Positions 24,563 to 33,124 are shown, numbered from the stretch's first letter. The stretch: DNA of 43,592 nucleotides from an uncultured Erysipelotrichaceae bacterium (GCA_944326795.1 CALVFJ010000013.1:1-43592); one strand, 5' to 3'. The notes: a model not told the origin generated them from the sequence alone. Made by a program: numbers and translations.

Positions 24563-26580
24563 GGATCGGGTTTATCGGTAACCCTAATTGTGGAAAGACC
24601 ACGTTGTTTAATGCGTATACGGGGGCAAATCTTAAGGTGGCAAACTGGCCGGGAGTAACAGTAGAGAAAAAAGAAGGCCATTATACATATCAAGGTACAA
24701 CTCATGATTTGATCGATCTGCCAGGGACTTATAGCTTAACATCATATACGATGGAAGAGATAGTTGCCCGAGACTACATCATTAGTGATGAAGTTGATGT
24801 CTTGGTAAATGTCGTTGATGCTTCAAATTTAGAGCGCAATCTGTATTTGACACTGCAACTTTTAGAATTAAATAAACCAATGGTAATTGCCTTGAACATG
24901 ATGGATATCGTCGAAAAAAGAAAAATGGAGATCGATATGCATCGTTTGCCAGAGATGCTAGGTGTACCAGTGGTTAGCGTATGTGCACGAAAACGTCAAG
25001 GATTGCAAAGCTTGATGCATGCTGTCATCCATCATCAAGATAAAAAAGCTTCGGATCCTTTGATCCACGAGCATAAGACCGTTAGTTTGCATCGTCATGA
25101 TCATCATGCGGAATATGCCATGGTATATCAGGATAAGATGGAAGATCTGATCGATGAGATAAGTGAACAATTAAACGATAAATATCCTAAAATTACTAAT
25201 TTGCGTTATCATGCAATCAAATATCTAGAAAATGATCAAGAAATTCGTAAAAAATATCCGTTAGAAAAAGATTATGTCAGCTATGAAAGTGAGATCATAA
25301 ATGAAAAATATGATTTTATCGAAGAGATAATTCACGAATGTTTGATCAATAAAGAAAAAGCCGCTCAATTTACTGATCGTATCGATAGGATATTGACGCA
25401 TCGTGTTTGGGGCGTATTGTTATTTTTATTGATCATGGCGATGGTTTTCTTTTTAACATTTACGATTGGTGATATCTTCAGCGCTTATGTCGAGCAATTC
25501 GTCAGTTTGATAAATACAGGATTGCAAGACGTGTTGGCTCAATGGCAGGTAAATGAGCTTTTGAGGATGTTGATCGGAGAAGGCATAATTGCTGGGGTCG
25601 GAGGAATCATAACTTTTTTGCCTAATATCATCATCTTATTTTTAGCTTTGGCTATATTGGAAGATAGCGGGTATATGTCTAGGGTTGCTTATGTGATGGA
25701 TGACATCATGAGCTCTTTAGGGCTATCAGGCAGAGCTTTCATACCTTTGCTGCTAGGATTTGGCTGCAGTGTGCCTGCCATCATGGCTAGCAGAGCGTTA
25801 GAGAGCAAAAAAGATCGATTGAAGACCATGCTGATCACGCCTTTTATGTCATGCAGCGCTCGCTTGCCAATTTATATCTTGTTTTCTCAGATGTTCTTTG
25901 GACGTTATGCCATGTTAGCGGCATATTCGATGTATCTTTTAGGGTTGCTCGTTGCGATAGCTGTAGCATTTTTCCTGCATTTGATCGATCAAAGAAAAAA
26001 TGAAAATCCGCTTTTTATCGAATTACCAGAGTATAAAATTCCAAGTATTCGTACGGTATTCATTTACGTATATGAAAAGGTCCTTGATTTTTTGACCAAG
26101 GCAGGAACGACGATCTTCATTGCCAGCATAATCATGTGGATATTGTTGAATTTTTCCTTTGCTGGATATACTGTTGATATGAGCACCAGCTTTGCTGCTA
26201 TGATCGGAAAAGCAATCGTGTGGCTGTTCGTGCCGATCGGTTTAGGCTTTTGGCAGATCGTGGTTGCCATCATTGCAGGAATCAGCGCAAAAGAGGTCGT
26301 TGTCAGCAGCAGTGCTGTATTGTTTGCTGTAGGTAATATAAATTCAGCTTCTGGTATGGCTTTGATGAGCGAAAATTTGGCAGCTATAGGATTTACTGCT
26401 TTGAATGCATATTGCTTAATGGTTTTTTGCTTGTTATATGTCCCATGCTTTGGAACGATAATGACGATAAAAAAAGAAAGCCAAAGCTGGAAATTTACTT
26501 TGAGCGTTGTGCTATTTCAACTGTTGGTAGCATGGATGGTTACTTTTGTCATTTATCAACTTGGTTGTTTATTCATATGA
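24547..26580 (+). CDS. feoB: FeoB, ferrous iron transporter with G domain
   Basis: A 677-residue inner-membrane GTPase-transporter for Fe(II). The N-terminal G domain has G1 GNPNCGKTT (11-19), G3 DLPG (57-60) and G4 NMMD (117-120; NKxD is usual, so the Lys position is Met, as in many FeoB). The linker (about 170-275) leads to the polytopic half with two gate/nucleoside-recognition repeats: GFGCSVPAIMASRAL and FVPIGLGFWQIVVAIIAGISAKEVVVSS. No FeoC follows. The start overlaps feoA by 16 bases. Expression is probably iron-repressed through the palindrome at the promoter (inference). Confidence 0.95.
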   Translation: MSRSLRIGFIGNPNCGKTTLFNAYTGANLKVANWPGVTVEKKEGHYTYQGTTHDLIDLPGTYSLTSYTMEEIVARDYIISDEVDVLVNVVDASNLERNLYLTLQLLELNKPMVIALNMMDIVEKRKMEIDMHRLPEMLGVPVVSVCARKRQGLQSLMHAVIHHQDKKASDPLIHEHKTVSLHRHDHHAEYAMVYQDKMEDLIDEISEQLNDKYPKITNLRYHAIKYLENDQEIRKKYPLEKDYVSYESEIINEKYDFIEEIIHECLINKEKAAQFTDRIDRILTHRVWGVLLFLLIMAMVFFLTFTIGDIFSAYVEQFVSLINTGLQDVLAQWQVNELLRMLIGEGIIAGVGGIITFLPNIIILFLALAILEDSGYMSRVAYVMDDIMSSLGLSGRAFIPLLLGFGCSVPAIMASRALESKKDRLKTMLITPFMSCSARLPIYILFSQMFFGRYAMLAAYSMYLLGLLVAIAVAFFLHLIDQRKNENPLFIELPEYKIPSIRTVFIYVYEKVLDFLTKAGTTIFIASIIMWILLNFSFAGYTVDMSTSFAAMIGKAIVWLFVPIGLGFWQIVVAIIAGISAKEVVVSSSAVLFAVGNINSASGMALMSENLAAIGFTALNAYCLMVFCLLYVPCFGTIMTIKKESQSWKFTLSVVLFQLLVAWMVTFVIYQLGCLFI

Positions 26581-26626
26581 TGTAAATATTTTCAAAAATG
26601 CTTTCAAAAAAATTTACAATTAGGCA

Positions 26627-26655
26627 TTGACAAATAATGGTAATGCGCTTATAGT
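26627..26655 (+). promoter_or_regulatory. Promoter of the T-box operon
   Basis: Consensus TTGACA (26627-26632) and TATAGT (26650-26655) are exactly 17 bases apart, immediately upstream of the T-box leader. Confidence 0.75.
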
Positions 26656-26659
26656 TATT

Positions 26660-26892
26660 ATAAATTCTAAGAACAAAAGAGTATTTTGATCAAACCTTCA
26701 GCGAGTTTAGGATTGGTGTAAGCTAAACAGGTCAATGTTCAAAAGAACCGCATTTGGGAGAAGTTTATCTGAAAAATATAGTAGGATAAAACGTTGTTGG
26801 CGTTAACAAACAGAGGTGGTCAAAATATTTTTTGACAATTAGAGTGGTACCGCGATTATCAGTCGTCTCTTTCATAGAGACGGCTTTTTTTA
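26660..26892 (+). promoter_or_regulatory. T-box riboswitch leader, probable tRNA-Arg specifier (CGC)
   Basis: A T-box leader that senses uncharged tRNA and lets transcription proceed past a terminator. Stem I is recognisable by GCGAG, the GATTGGTGTAAG distal loop flanked by GTTTAG/CTAAAC, and a loop-E pair (GAGTA on the 5' side, GAAC on the 3' side). The triplet after GAAC is CGC (26749-26751), followed by A: an arginine codon. CCG (proline), one base earlier, is the alternative. The T-box sequence AGAGTGGTACCGCG (26841-26854) and the terminator CGTCTCT/AGAGACG with a T-run (26864-26891) are clear. This leader fills most of the gap between feoB and the transporter operon. Confidence 0.9.
26861..26891 (+). 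terminator. Regulated terminator of the T-box leader
   Basis: CGTCTCT (26864-26870) pairs with AGAGACG (26876-26882), followed by a seven-T run. The T-box antiterminator competes with its 5' arm. Confidence 0.85.
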
Positions 26893-26906
26893 TAGGGGGG
26901 ATTCAT

Positions 26907-26930
26907 ATGGAAAGCAGTGGCCGACGATAA
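26907..26930 (+). CDS. Candidate 7-residue leader peptide MESSGRR
   Basis: Six G residues lie six bases before an ATG at 26907 that opens MESSGRR and ends at TAA, between the T-box terminator and the transporter operon. Its last two codons are CGA CGA, which in most bacteria are read by the same ICG tRNA-Arg as CGC, the proposed T-box specifier. The peptide is very short and may be chance. Confidence 0.25.
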   Translation: MESSGRR

Positions 26931-26984
26931 ATCGAAAATAGCGACAAGATTAAAAGATATTTAGAAAGAAAGAGGAAATAGAAA

Positions 26985-27881
26985 ATGAAAAAATTAATAA
27001 TGACACTTTTAGCGATGATGATGTTGGTTGGCTGCGCTTCAACCGAAACCGTAGATATGAGCCAAAATACCCCAGATCAATCTGCTGCAACAACAAATAG
27101 CACCACAGCTACGACTAATAGATTGGAACAGATCATAGATAGCGGTAAGCTGATCGTAGCTACTTCTCCAGATTATGCACCAATGGAATTTATTGATAGC
27201 AGCAAATCTGGTCAGGAACAATATGTAGGTAGCGACATCGAACTTGCTAAATATATTGCTGAACAGTTAGGCGTTGAACTTGAAATCAAAGCGATGGATT
27301 TTGGTATGGTATTAAGCTCGGTAGATCTAGGACAATCTGATCTAGCAATTGCTGGTTTAGGATATGAGCCAGAAAGAGAAGAAAATTTTGAAATGTCGAT
27401 TGGCTATAATCAGACTGGTGAATCAAGCTGTCAAGGATTAATGGTCAAGGCCGATGAATATGATGAATATCAAAGCTTAGATGATTTTGCTGGCAAGAAG
27501 ATCATTGCCCAATCAGGATCTTTACAGGAAAGTTATGTGAACAGTCAACTTCCTGAAGCTGATTTGCAGTTGGTAACTACATTAGATCTTGCGGTCATGA
27601 GCTTGTTAAGCGATAAGGTAGATGCTTTTGCATGTAGCTGTGACCAGATGGAAGCATATGAAAAGAACTATCCAGATATCAAGATGAGTTCTGTGCAATT
27701 TGATACGACGGTAGAAGATAGCTATAGCGGAAATATCATCCTTATCCAAAAAAATCAAACAGAATTATTAGAAAAGATCAATGAGATCATCTTAGAAGTA
27801 AATGAATCAGGAATCTATCAGCAATGGAGCGATGATGCAAAGGCATTGGCTGCGGAAATGGGATTGGAGTTTGAAGAATAA
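26985..27881 (+). CDS. Amino-acid ABC transporter substrate-binding lipoprotein
   Basis: A 298-residue extracellular solute-binding protein, family 3, tethered as a lipoprotein (signal peptide ending LVGC, Cys17) and followed by a Thr/Asn-rich linker (about 22-45). The mature part opens with RLEQIIDSGKLIVATSPDYAPMEF and carries GSDIELAKYIAEQLGVELEIKAMDF, both typical. It captures a polar amino acid for the permease and ATPase encoded next. The T-box points to arginine. GAAAGAGGAAA supports the start. First structural gene of the T-box operon. Confidence 0.92.
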   Translation: MKKLIMTLLAMMMLVGCASTETVDMSQNTPDQSAATTNSTTATTNRLEQIIDSGKLIVATSPDYAPMEFIDSSKSGQEQYVGSDIELAKYIAEQLGVELEIKAMDFGMVLSSVDLGQSDLAIAGLGYEPEREENFEMSIGYNQTGESSCQGLMVKADEYDEYQSLDDFAGKKIIAQSGSLQESYVNSQLPEADLQLVTTLDLAVMSLLSDKVDAFACSCDQMEAYEKNYPDIKMSSVQFDTTVEDSYSGNIILIQKNQTELLEKINEIILEVNESGIYQQWSDDAKALAAEMGLEFEE

Positions 27882-27883
27882 AT

Positions 27884-28558
27884 ATGGGAAGCAATCAAAC
27901 GATTTTAGAAGTTTTTATCAAAAATTATCCGTTATTCATGCAAGGTTTGATGGGAACCTTGCAGCTTGCCTTTATAACCGTTTTGTTTGGGACCATCTTT
28001 GGATCATTGATCGCCATAGCAAGAATGTCTAAGTTAAAGATAGTTAATTTTATCGTTGGGGCTTATGTCGAAATCATTCGGGGAACGCCTATCTTGGTTC
28101 AACTATATATTTTCTATTTGTTTTTACCAATGGCATTTAGTGCATTGAGCAATATCAGCGAGTATTGGTTCGTTGTTGGAGCCTTGATCATGAACAGTAG
28201 CGCTTATGTCTCAGAGATCATTAGAGCAGGGATCCAAGCTGTAGATCACGGCCAAACAGAAGCCGCAAGATCGTTAGGCATGTCAAGTAAAAATACGATG
28301 TTGCGCATCGTCTTGCCGCAGGCAATCAAAAATATCCTTCCAGCGTTAGGTAATGAATTTATCATGATGATCAAAGAAACTTCGCTGGCATCGGTGTTTT
28401 TCATCAATGAGCTGATGTGTACGCAAAAGATCCTGCAAAGTTCACAATATTTGGTTTGGCAACCATTATTCATCGTTGCCGCAATATATTTTGTCGTAAC
28501 ATATGTATTAAATCAACTTGTTAAGCTTTTAGAAAGAAGGTTGAGCGTCAGTGACTAA
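27884..28558 (+). CDS. Amino-acid ABC transporter permease (HisMQ family)
   Basis: A 224-residue inner-membrane permease with about five helices. The HisM/GlnP features are present: the N-terminal [27 protein letters not shown] helix, [20 protein letters not shown], and the EAA loop [34 protein letters not shown] that contacts the ATPase. It starts two bases after the binding-protein stop and overlaps the ATPase gene by eight bases. It carries the imported amino acid through the membrane. The family is certain; the substrate is inferred from the operon. Confidence 0.93.
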   Translation: MGSNQTILEVFIKNYPLFMQGLMGTLQLAFITVLFGTIFGSLIAIARMSKLKIVNFIVGAYVEIIRGTPILVQLYIFYLFLPMAFSALSNISEYWFVVGALIMNSSAYVSEIIRAGIQAVDHGQTEAARSLGMSSKNTMLRIVLPQAIKNILPALGNEFIMMIKETSLASVFFINELMCTQKILQSSQYLVWQPLFIVAAIYFVVTYVLNQLVKLLERRLSVSD

Positions 28559-29288
28559 TGAAGTAATCATCAAAGTAGAAGATCTAGTTAAAAATTTTGG
28601 CAGTTTGCATGTGCTAAAAGGCATCAATGAAGTTATTCATCAAGGAGAGGTCGTCAGTATAATTGGACCTAGTGGATCGGGAAAATCAACCTTTATTCGC
28701 TGTTTGAATTTGTTAGAAAAACCTACTAGTGGTAAGATCATCGTTGAAGGTGTCGATATCAATGGCAAGGGCGTTAACCTTGATCTGCATCGTCAAAAGA
28801 TCGGAATGGTATTCCAGCATTTTAATGTCTTTCCTCATTTGACGGTAATGGAAAATATCACGATAGCTCCTACCTTAGAAAAAAAGCTTTCTAAGGAAGC
28901 AGCTTGTCAGAAAGCACTGGAATTATTGAAAATGGTAGGCTTAGAAGATAAAAAGGATGAATATCCGCGTAAGTTATCTGGCGGTCAAAAACAACGTTTG
29001 GCAATTATCAGAGCCTTAGCGATGGAACCTGATGTGATGCTGTTTGATGAACCAACAAGTGCCTTAGATCCCGAAATGGTAAAGGAAGTATTGAATGTTA
29101 TCAAAAAGCTAGCTGATGATGGAATGACATGCGTTATCGTAACGCATGAGATGGGTTTTGCAAGAACCATCAGTGATAGAGTATTATTTATGGATGATGG
29201 CATCATTCAAGAAAGCGGAACGCCAGAAGAAGTTTTTGATCATCCAAAGAATCCGCGTACGATAGAATTTTTAGGTAAGGTATTATAA
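28551..29288 (+). CDS. Amino-acid ABC transporter ATP-binding protein (GlnQ/HisP family)
   Basis: A 245-residue ABC ATPase. Walker A is GPSGSGKST (39-47), the Q-loop lies in [19 protein letters not shown], the signature is LSGGQKQR, Walker B is [12 protein letters not shown] and the switch His is in [11 protein letters not shown]. It powers import by the preceding permease. The start is GTG at 28551, within the permease gene (eight-base overlap), so translation is coupled. The M14 carboxypeptidase starts one base after its stop. Confidence 0.95.
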   Translation: MTNEVIIKVEDLVKNFGSLHVLKGINEVIHQGEVVSIIGPSGSGKSTFIRCLNLLEKPTSGKIIVEGVDINGKGVNLDLHRQKIGMVFQHFNVFPHLTVMENITIAPTLEKKLSKEAACQKALELLKMVGLEDKKDEYPRKLSGGQKQRLAIIRALAMEPDVMLFDEPTSALDPEMVKEVLNVIKKLADDGMTCVIVTHEMGFARTISDRVLFMDDGIIQESGTPEEVFDHPKNPRTIEFLGKVL

Positions 29289-29289
29289 T

Positions 29290-30969
29290 ATGAAAACGAC
29301 ATTTAAATATGATCATTATTATGATTATGCGACAATAAAAGAGTATTGTACCTTCTTTGCTAAGACATATCCTGATCTGGTAAAGATGGAAACGATCTTA
29401 ACAACAGCTAAGCAAAAAGATGTTTTAGCCATGACCCTGACAAATCAAAAGACAGGGAATGCGCTAGCTAAGCCAGCAATTTATATTGATGCCAATACCC
29501 ATGCTGGCGAAGTGTGCGGTTCCATGGCTGCAATGCATACCATGGATTATTTGCTGACAAATTACGCTGAAGATCTAAATATAAAGCAACTATTAGATGA
29601 ATATACTTTCTATATCATTCCAAGGATTACGGTTGATGGTAGCGATGTTTATCTAAAGACCGCTTATAATTTACGTAGTGCTGATCGGGAATATTTAAAA
29701 GAAGATGAGGGCATCTATCAAGATGATCTAGATGGTGATGGTTTTATTCGCATGATGCGGGTTCCTAATCCATTTGGAAAATGGAAAAAAGATCCTGATC
29801 ATGATCTAGCCATGATCCATCGTGCACCAGATGATGTTGCCGGTGAATTTTATGATGTATTTATTGAAGGTTTGATGGAAAACGGGCAAGGTATCGATTT
29901 GTTTGAACAAAGGAATAAATGGGGCCTTGATTTTAATCGTAATTATCCATATGGTTGGTTTGGAGAGCATCGCCAAAAAGGAGCAGGCGCATATCCACTT
30001 AGCAATCCAGAAAATAAAGCAGTCGTTGATTTTGTATTAGCTCATCATAATATAGGAGCAGTATTGACCCATCATACTAGCGGTGGGGTAATATTGTATC
30101 CACCAGGAACGGTAAGTGAAAAAGCAGCAAATCAGGATGATATCAAGATGTTAAAAGAGATTGGTGCGATGTGTACCCAAGAAATGGATTATCCATGCAT
30201 AAATATTTTTGATAATTTTAATGATGATCAGGAATTTTTCCCTTCCGGAGCATTTGATGACTGGTGCTATCAAGAACAAGGGATCTTGGCATATACACTA
30301 GAATTATGGGATCTACGAAAGAAATGTAATCAACCAGTTGATTGGTTCGATAATGCGGTTGAAACCCCGCAAAAGAAATTGGAAGTATTCAAGGCAATGA
30401 TCGAGTTTGCAAAAAAAGAAGATCTTGATGTCATAAAACCTTGGACAAAGATCGAGCATCCGCAATTTGGTGAAGTTGAAGTTGGTGGTTTAGCTAGCAA
30501 GTTCTTTATTCAAAATCCACCATGTAAGTTTTTATGGCACGAAGTGGAAAATGCTACTCGTTTTACCTTGCGTTATGCTAAAAGTTTGCCAAAGCTGATG
30601 ATATGTGATCATGAAGCGATCAAGCTTGGCAATAATACTTATAAGATTGATATCGTACTAGCCAATAAAGGATATCTTCCTACTTATATTTCGCAGGAAG
30701 CAAAGAAAATAAATAAAGCTAAACCAATCAAAATAAGCGTTTTAAACTGTCAGACCCTGGAGAAGAATATTCAACAGCTTGATGGTTTATCGGGATATAG
30801 TTTGACTGATAGTGATTATAATTATTATGGCAATATCAATACCCAAGGACATAATGTCATCAAAACCAAGGTTAGTTTTATCATCAAAAGCGATGCTCAA
30901 TATGTTGAGGTCTTAGCATTTAGTGAGAAAGCTGGAAAAGCAACCTTAAATATCAAGCTTCCTGAATAA
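29290..30969 (+). CDS. Intracellular M14-family zinc carboxypeptidase
   Basis: A 559-residue peptidase of family M14. Zinc ligands are His71 and Glu74 in DANTHAGE and a later His in LTHHTSGG; DFNRNYPYGW provides the substrate-binding Asn-Arg, and the catalytic Glu lies in AYTLELWD. It removes C-terminal residues from peptides. There is no signal peptide, so it acts in the cytoplasm, with an extra C-terminal beta-rich region (about 385-559). It begins one base after the ABC ATPase under the same T-box, which suggests release of the same amino acid that the transporter imports, a carboxypeptidase-B-like role (inference). Confidence 0.88.
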   Translation: MKTTFKYDHYYDYATIKEYCTFFAKTYPDLVKMETILTTAKQKDVLAMTLTNQKTGNALAKPAIYIDANTHAGEVCGSMAAMHTMDYLLTNYAEDLNIKQLLDEYTFYIIPRITVDGSDVYLKTAYNLRSADREYLKEDEGIYQDDLDGDGFIRMMRVPNPFGKWKKDPDHDLAMIHRAPDDVAGEFYDVFIEGLMENGQGIDLFEQRNKWGLDFNRNYPYGWFGEHRQKGAGAYPLSNPENKAVVDFVLAHHNIGAVLTHHTSGGVILYPPGTVSEKAANQDDIKMLKEIGAMCTQEMDYPCINIFDNFNDDQEFFPSGAFDDWCYQEQGILAYTLELWDLRKKCNQPVDWFDNAVETPQKKLEVFKAMIEFAKKEDLDVIKPWTKIEHPQFGEVEVGGLASKFFIQNPPCKFLWHEVENATRFTLRYAKSLPKLMICDHEAIKLGNNTYKIDIVLANKGYLPTYISQEAKKINKAKPIKISVLNCQTLEKNIQQLDGLSGYSLTDSDYNYYGNINTQGHNVIKTKVSFIIKSDAQYVEVLAFSEKAGKATLNIKLPE

Positions 30970-30972
30970 ACA

Positions 30973-31575
30973 ATGAAAAAAGATAAAAGCTTTCAGCTAT
31001 TAAAATTTGTAGCTTTAGAGGATAATGTAGTTTATGATGGCTTATTTCAAGATGATGCGATCAAAGCAGCAGCAATAAATTATTATGGCTGTCGCTTTAT
31101 TAACTGTGAGCTAAGCTTTCAAAAATTTCCTAAATGTGATTTCGTTGATTGCGAATTTATTCGCTGTAAATTAAATAATAGCGATCTTAGCAATGTATAC
31201 TTTAAGCACTGTATTTTTAGCAACTGTCAGCAAGCTGGGATGATCTTTGAAGGAGGATATGGTGAACAAATTATCTTTGAAGATTGTATGCTGAGCTATC
31301 TTAGCGTATCTAAGGCCAAATTCAAAAAAATCATCTTTAAAAATTGTCTTATGCATGAAGCTTTATTTAATGAAAGCTCGCTCAATGAAGGAAAATTGCT
31401 AAATTGTCAGTTGAATGATGCAGCTATGATACATTGTGAAATGCAAGATACCGATATTTCTTCTAGCGATATTGCAAGGATGAAGATCACAGCAGATTGC
31501 TTAAAGGGATTGATCGTTTGTGAAGAACAGGCGCTAGCATTAGCAAGGCTCTTAGGGATGAAAATCGTTGCTTGA
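30973..31575 (+). CDS. Pentapeptide-repeat-like protein
   Basis: A 200-residue protein made of about 18 five-residue turns with a Phe/Leu-centred pattern, such as CRFINCELSF, CDFVDCEFIR, CKLNNSDLSN and CMLSYLSVSKAKFKK. This gives a right-handed quadrilateral beta helix over about residues 35-165. Cysteines occupy many outward positions. The N-terminal 30 and C-terminal 30 residues are outside the helix. Such proteins can mimic DNA or act as scaffolds; the function here is unknown. It lies three bases after the carboxypeptidase and has no strong ribosome site, so it probably depends on coupling. Last gene of the T-box operon. Confidence 0.75.
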   Translation: MKKDKSFQLLKFVALEDNVVYDGLFQDDAIKAAAINYYGCRFINCELSFQKFPKCDFVDCEFIRCKLNNSDLSNVYFKHCIFSNCQQAGMIFEGGYGEQIIFEDCMLSYLSVSKAKFKKIIFKNCLMHEALFNESSLNEGKLLNCQLNDAAMIHCEMQDTDISSSDIARMKITADCLKGLIVCEEQALALARLLGMKIVA

Positions 31576-31626
31576 TATTTCACTAAATTTTCATACTGTA
31601 TACATAATGGTTACACAATGATTTAA

Positions 31627-31709
31627 TATAATATCAATGTCAGTAGATGACTTATATTTTCTTTCCTAACTCTATAAACGTGAAAAAAGCTCCTTTTAGG
31701 AGCTTTTTT
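31627..31709 (+). ncRNA. Candidate small RNA 1, or operon 3' end (TTTCTTTCC element)
   Basis: TATAAT at 31627-31632 is followed 25 bases later by the pyrimidine-rich TTTCTTTCC (31658-31666) and then a terminator (31683-31709). No good -35 hexamer was found. It could be an independent short RNA of about 70 bases or only the 3' untranslated end of the T-box operon. Confidence 0.25.
31683..31709 (+). terminator. Terminator downstream of the T-box operon
   Basis: AAAAAAGCTCC and GGAGCTTTTTT form a perfect stem with a five-base loop, with flanks suitable for both directions. It is the first terminator after the pentapeptide gene. Confidence 0.85.
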
Positions 31710-31786
31710 CATTGCTAGATATAAATTACACAAAACTTTCACTTAAGCAACATACTATAGACACAGATATCATATATACTATAATC

Positions 31787-31878
31787 ATCAAACAGGAACA
31801 TATTGTTTGATAAATAATTTCTTTCCCCCCGTTTCTAAATGTTTTGAAGATAAGCTCATATGAGCTTTTTCTTTTTAC
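31787..31878 (+). ncRNA. Candidate small RNA 2 with C-rich seed
   Basis: TAGACA (31758-31763) and TATAAT (31780-31785) are 16 bases apart; a TATACT at 31775-31780 is an alternative -10. The RNA would begin with an eight-base-pair stem (ATCAAACA 31787-31794 with TGTTTGAT 31804-31811), followed by a single-stranded stretch containing TTTCTTTCCCCCCG (31818-31831) and a terminator hairpin AAGCTCAT/ATGAGCTT with T-rich tail (31852-31876). It contains no ORF with a ribosome site. C-rich unpaired loops are typical seeds of Gram-positive small RNAs that block ribosome sites. If TATAAT is used, the 5' stem would be partly lost. Confidence 0.45.
31852..31876 (+). terminator. Terminator of small RNA candidate 2
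   Basis: AAGCTCAT and ATGAGCTT form a palindromic hairpin followed by TTTCTTTTT. It lies 70 bases before the MntP-like gene, which has its own TATAAT at 31921-31926. Confidence 0.7.
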
Positions 31879-31948
31879 ATCATTATGTTATTGTCTATTT
31901 TAAATGTTTAAGATTTTAGCTATAATAAACGCAAAGAGAGGATTATTT

Positions 31949-32512
31949 ATGTTTCTTAGAGCAATTGTTTTATTTTGCGGATTATCTATGGATAGTTGTA
32001 TCGAGATAATGGAAAAGGGAGCAACTTTGAAAAAAGTAAGCTGGCGACAAAATATCCTATATCCTTTGACATTTGCTTTAGTAAATATGTTTTTTTTAGG
32101 CTTTGGCTATTTTTTGGCATATTTGCTTAGCAGCGTCATCGTTATTAAGACCTTAGCGATTTTTGCCGTTGTCATCTTGATTTGCGAAGGTGTTTATTTT
32201 TTGAAAAAAGGCTTTAGTCGAAAGATATTTATCGAACGTTTAGATAAGAACTTTAATTATCAAATATGTTTGAAAAAAGCTGCATTGACAAGTATAGATA
32301 ATTTTTTGTGCGGAATTAGCTTGAGCTTGATTGGTGTAGATTTTAATGCGATTATCTTGGCCGGAGCGATATTATCTTTTTTGATTTATGCTTTGGGTAT
32401 TAGAGTAGGATATATTTATGGTGCTCGCTGGCAAAAAGGATTGGATATTATTGAAGGAATATGCTTGATTGCCTATGCGATCATTAAATTAGTAGGTTGT
32501 GGCTTATGGTAA
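31949..32512 (+). CDS. MntP/YtaF-like membrane transporter (putative manganese efflux)
   Basis: A 187-residue protein with six hydrophobic segments in two three-helix repeats. Each repeat contains an acidic residue inside a helix: GLSMDSCIEIMEKGA near residue 13 and LTSIDNFLCGISLSL in the fourth helix. This matches MntP/YtaF, whose helix Asp residues bind Mn2+; the second motif is close (SIDAxAxGxS) and the first is diverged. AGAGAGGAT supports the start at 31949. The TetR gene overlaps its last seven bases and probably regulates it. The metal is an inference from the family. Confidence 0.65.
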   Translation: MFLRAIVLFCGLSMDSCIEIMEKGATLKKVSWRQNILYPLTFALVNMFFLGFGYFLAYLLSSVIVIKTLAIFAVVILICEGVYFLKKGFSRKIFIERLDKNFNYQICLKKAALTSIDNFLCGISLSLIGVDFNAIILAGAILSFLIYALGIRVGYIYGARWQKGLDIIEGICLIAYAIIKLVGCGLW

Positions 32513-33027
32513 ATCGAAAATCAGCGATGAAGATCAATTTATGTGAATCTTTACGAGAGATTATGCTGAAAAAACCATTTGAGAAGATCACGATAAAGAA
32601 TATCTGTGATGAAGCAGGCGTAATCAGGGCAACTTTTTATAATCATTTTGAAGATAAATATGATTGTTTGAATGCTATTGTGGCGATGGATATCGTTGAT
32701 GAATTGCCAGATGAGAAGATCGATATCGATACGATGTTTAAGGCGTTAGCAGAAAATAAATTGTTTTATCGTATTGCTTATCGTGTGGAAGGACAAAATA
32801 ATTTTAAAGATATGATGGTAGATAACATTGCCTTGATCATAAAGCATATATTTAAGAATAAAAGGAATGCTTATTTAAAAGAAGAGTTTTCAGATCTTTT
32901 CTTGGCCCGATATTATGCTACCTTAATTGAATTATATGTACACGAATGGATATTTTCTAATGAAAGCTTTAGTTTTGATAAGCTTAGATTGTTGTTGGGC
33001 AGCAGTTTTTATGATTTTGTTAAATGA
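32506..33027 (+). CDS. TetR-family transcriptional regulator
   Basis: A 173-residue regulator. The N-terminal helix-turn-helix is clear: LREIMLKKPFEKITIKNICDEAG followed by VIRATFYNHFEDKYDCL (about 12-50), in which TFYNHF is the recognition-helix signature. The C-terminal ligand-binding helices (about 55-170) are diverged, as usual. The ATG at 32506 overlaps the stop of the MntP-like gene, giving a transporter-regulator pair. The ligand may be a metal or a toxic compound exported by that transporter. An alternative ATG lies at 32527. Confidence 0.85.
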   Translation: MVNRKSAMKINLCESLREIMLKKPFEKITIKNICDEAGVIRATFYNHFEDKYDCLNAIVAMDIVDELPDEKIDIDTMFKALAENKLFYRIAYRVEGQNNFKDMMVDNIALIIKHIFKNKRNAYLKEEFSDLFLARYYATLIELYVHEWIFSNESFSFDKLRLLLGSSFYDFVK

Positions 33028-33057
33028 TGAGAAGAGCGTATCGCGTCGTTAACTGGC

Positions 33058-33094
33058 AAAATAGCCACCAAGTCAAAGACTTGATGGCTATTTT
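33058..33094 (+). terminator. Terminator after the TetR gene
   Basis: AAAATAGCCA...AAGTC and GACTTGATGGCTATTTT form a long stem with a single C-A mismatch and a three-base loop. Confidence 0.7.
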
Positions 33095-33124
33095 AATGTT
33101 ATGCAGAAATCAGGCATTGAATCC

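Noticed and set aside
31852..31948. yybP-ykoY manganese riboswitch before the MntP-like gene
   Set aside because: The conserved GGGGAGUAG-type and CCAAGG-type elements are absent; the hairpin is a plain terminator and the gene has its own TATAAT after it.
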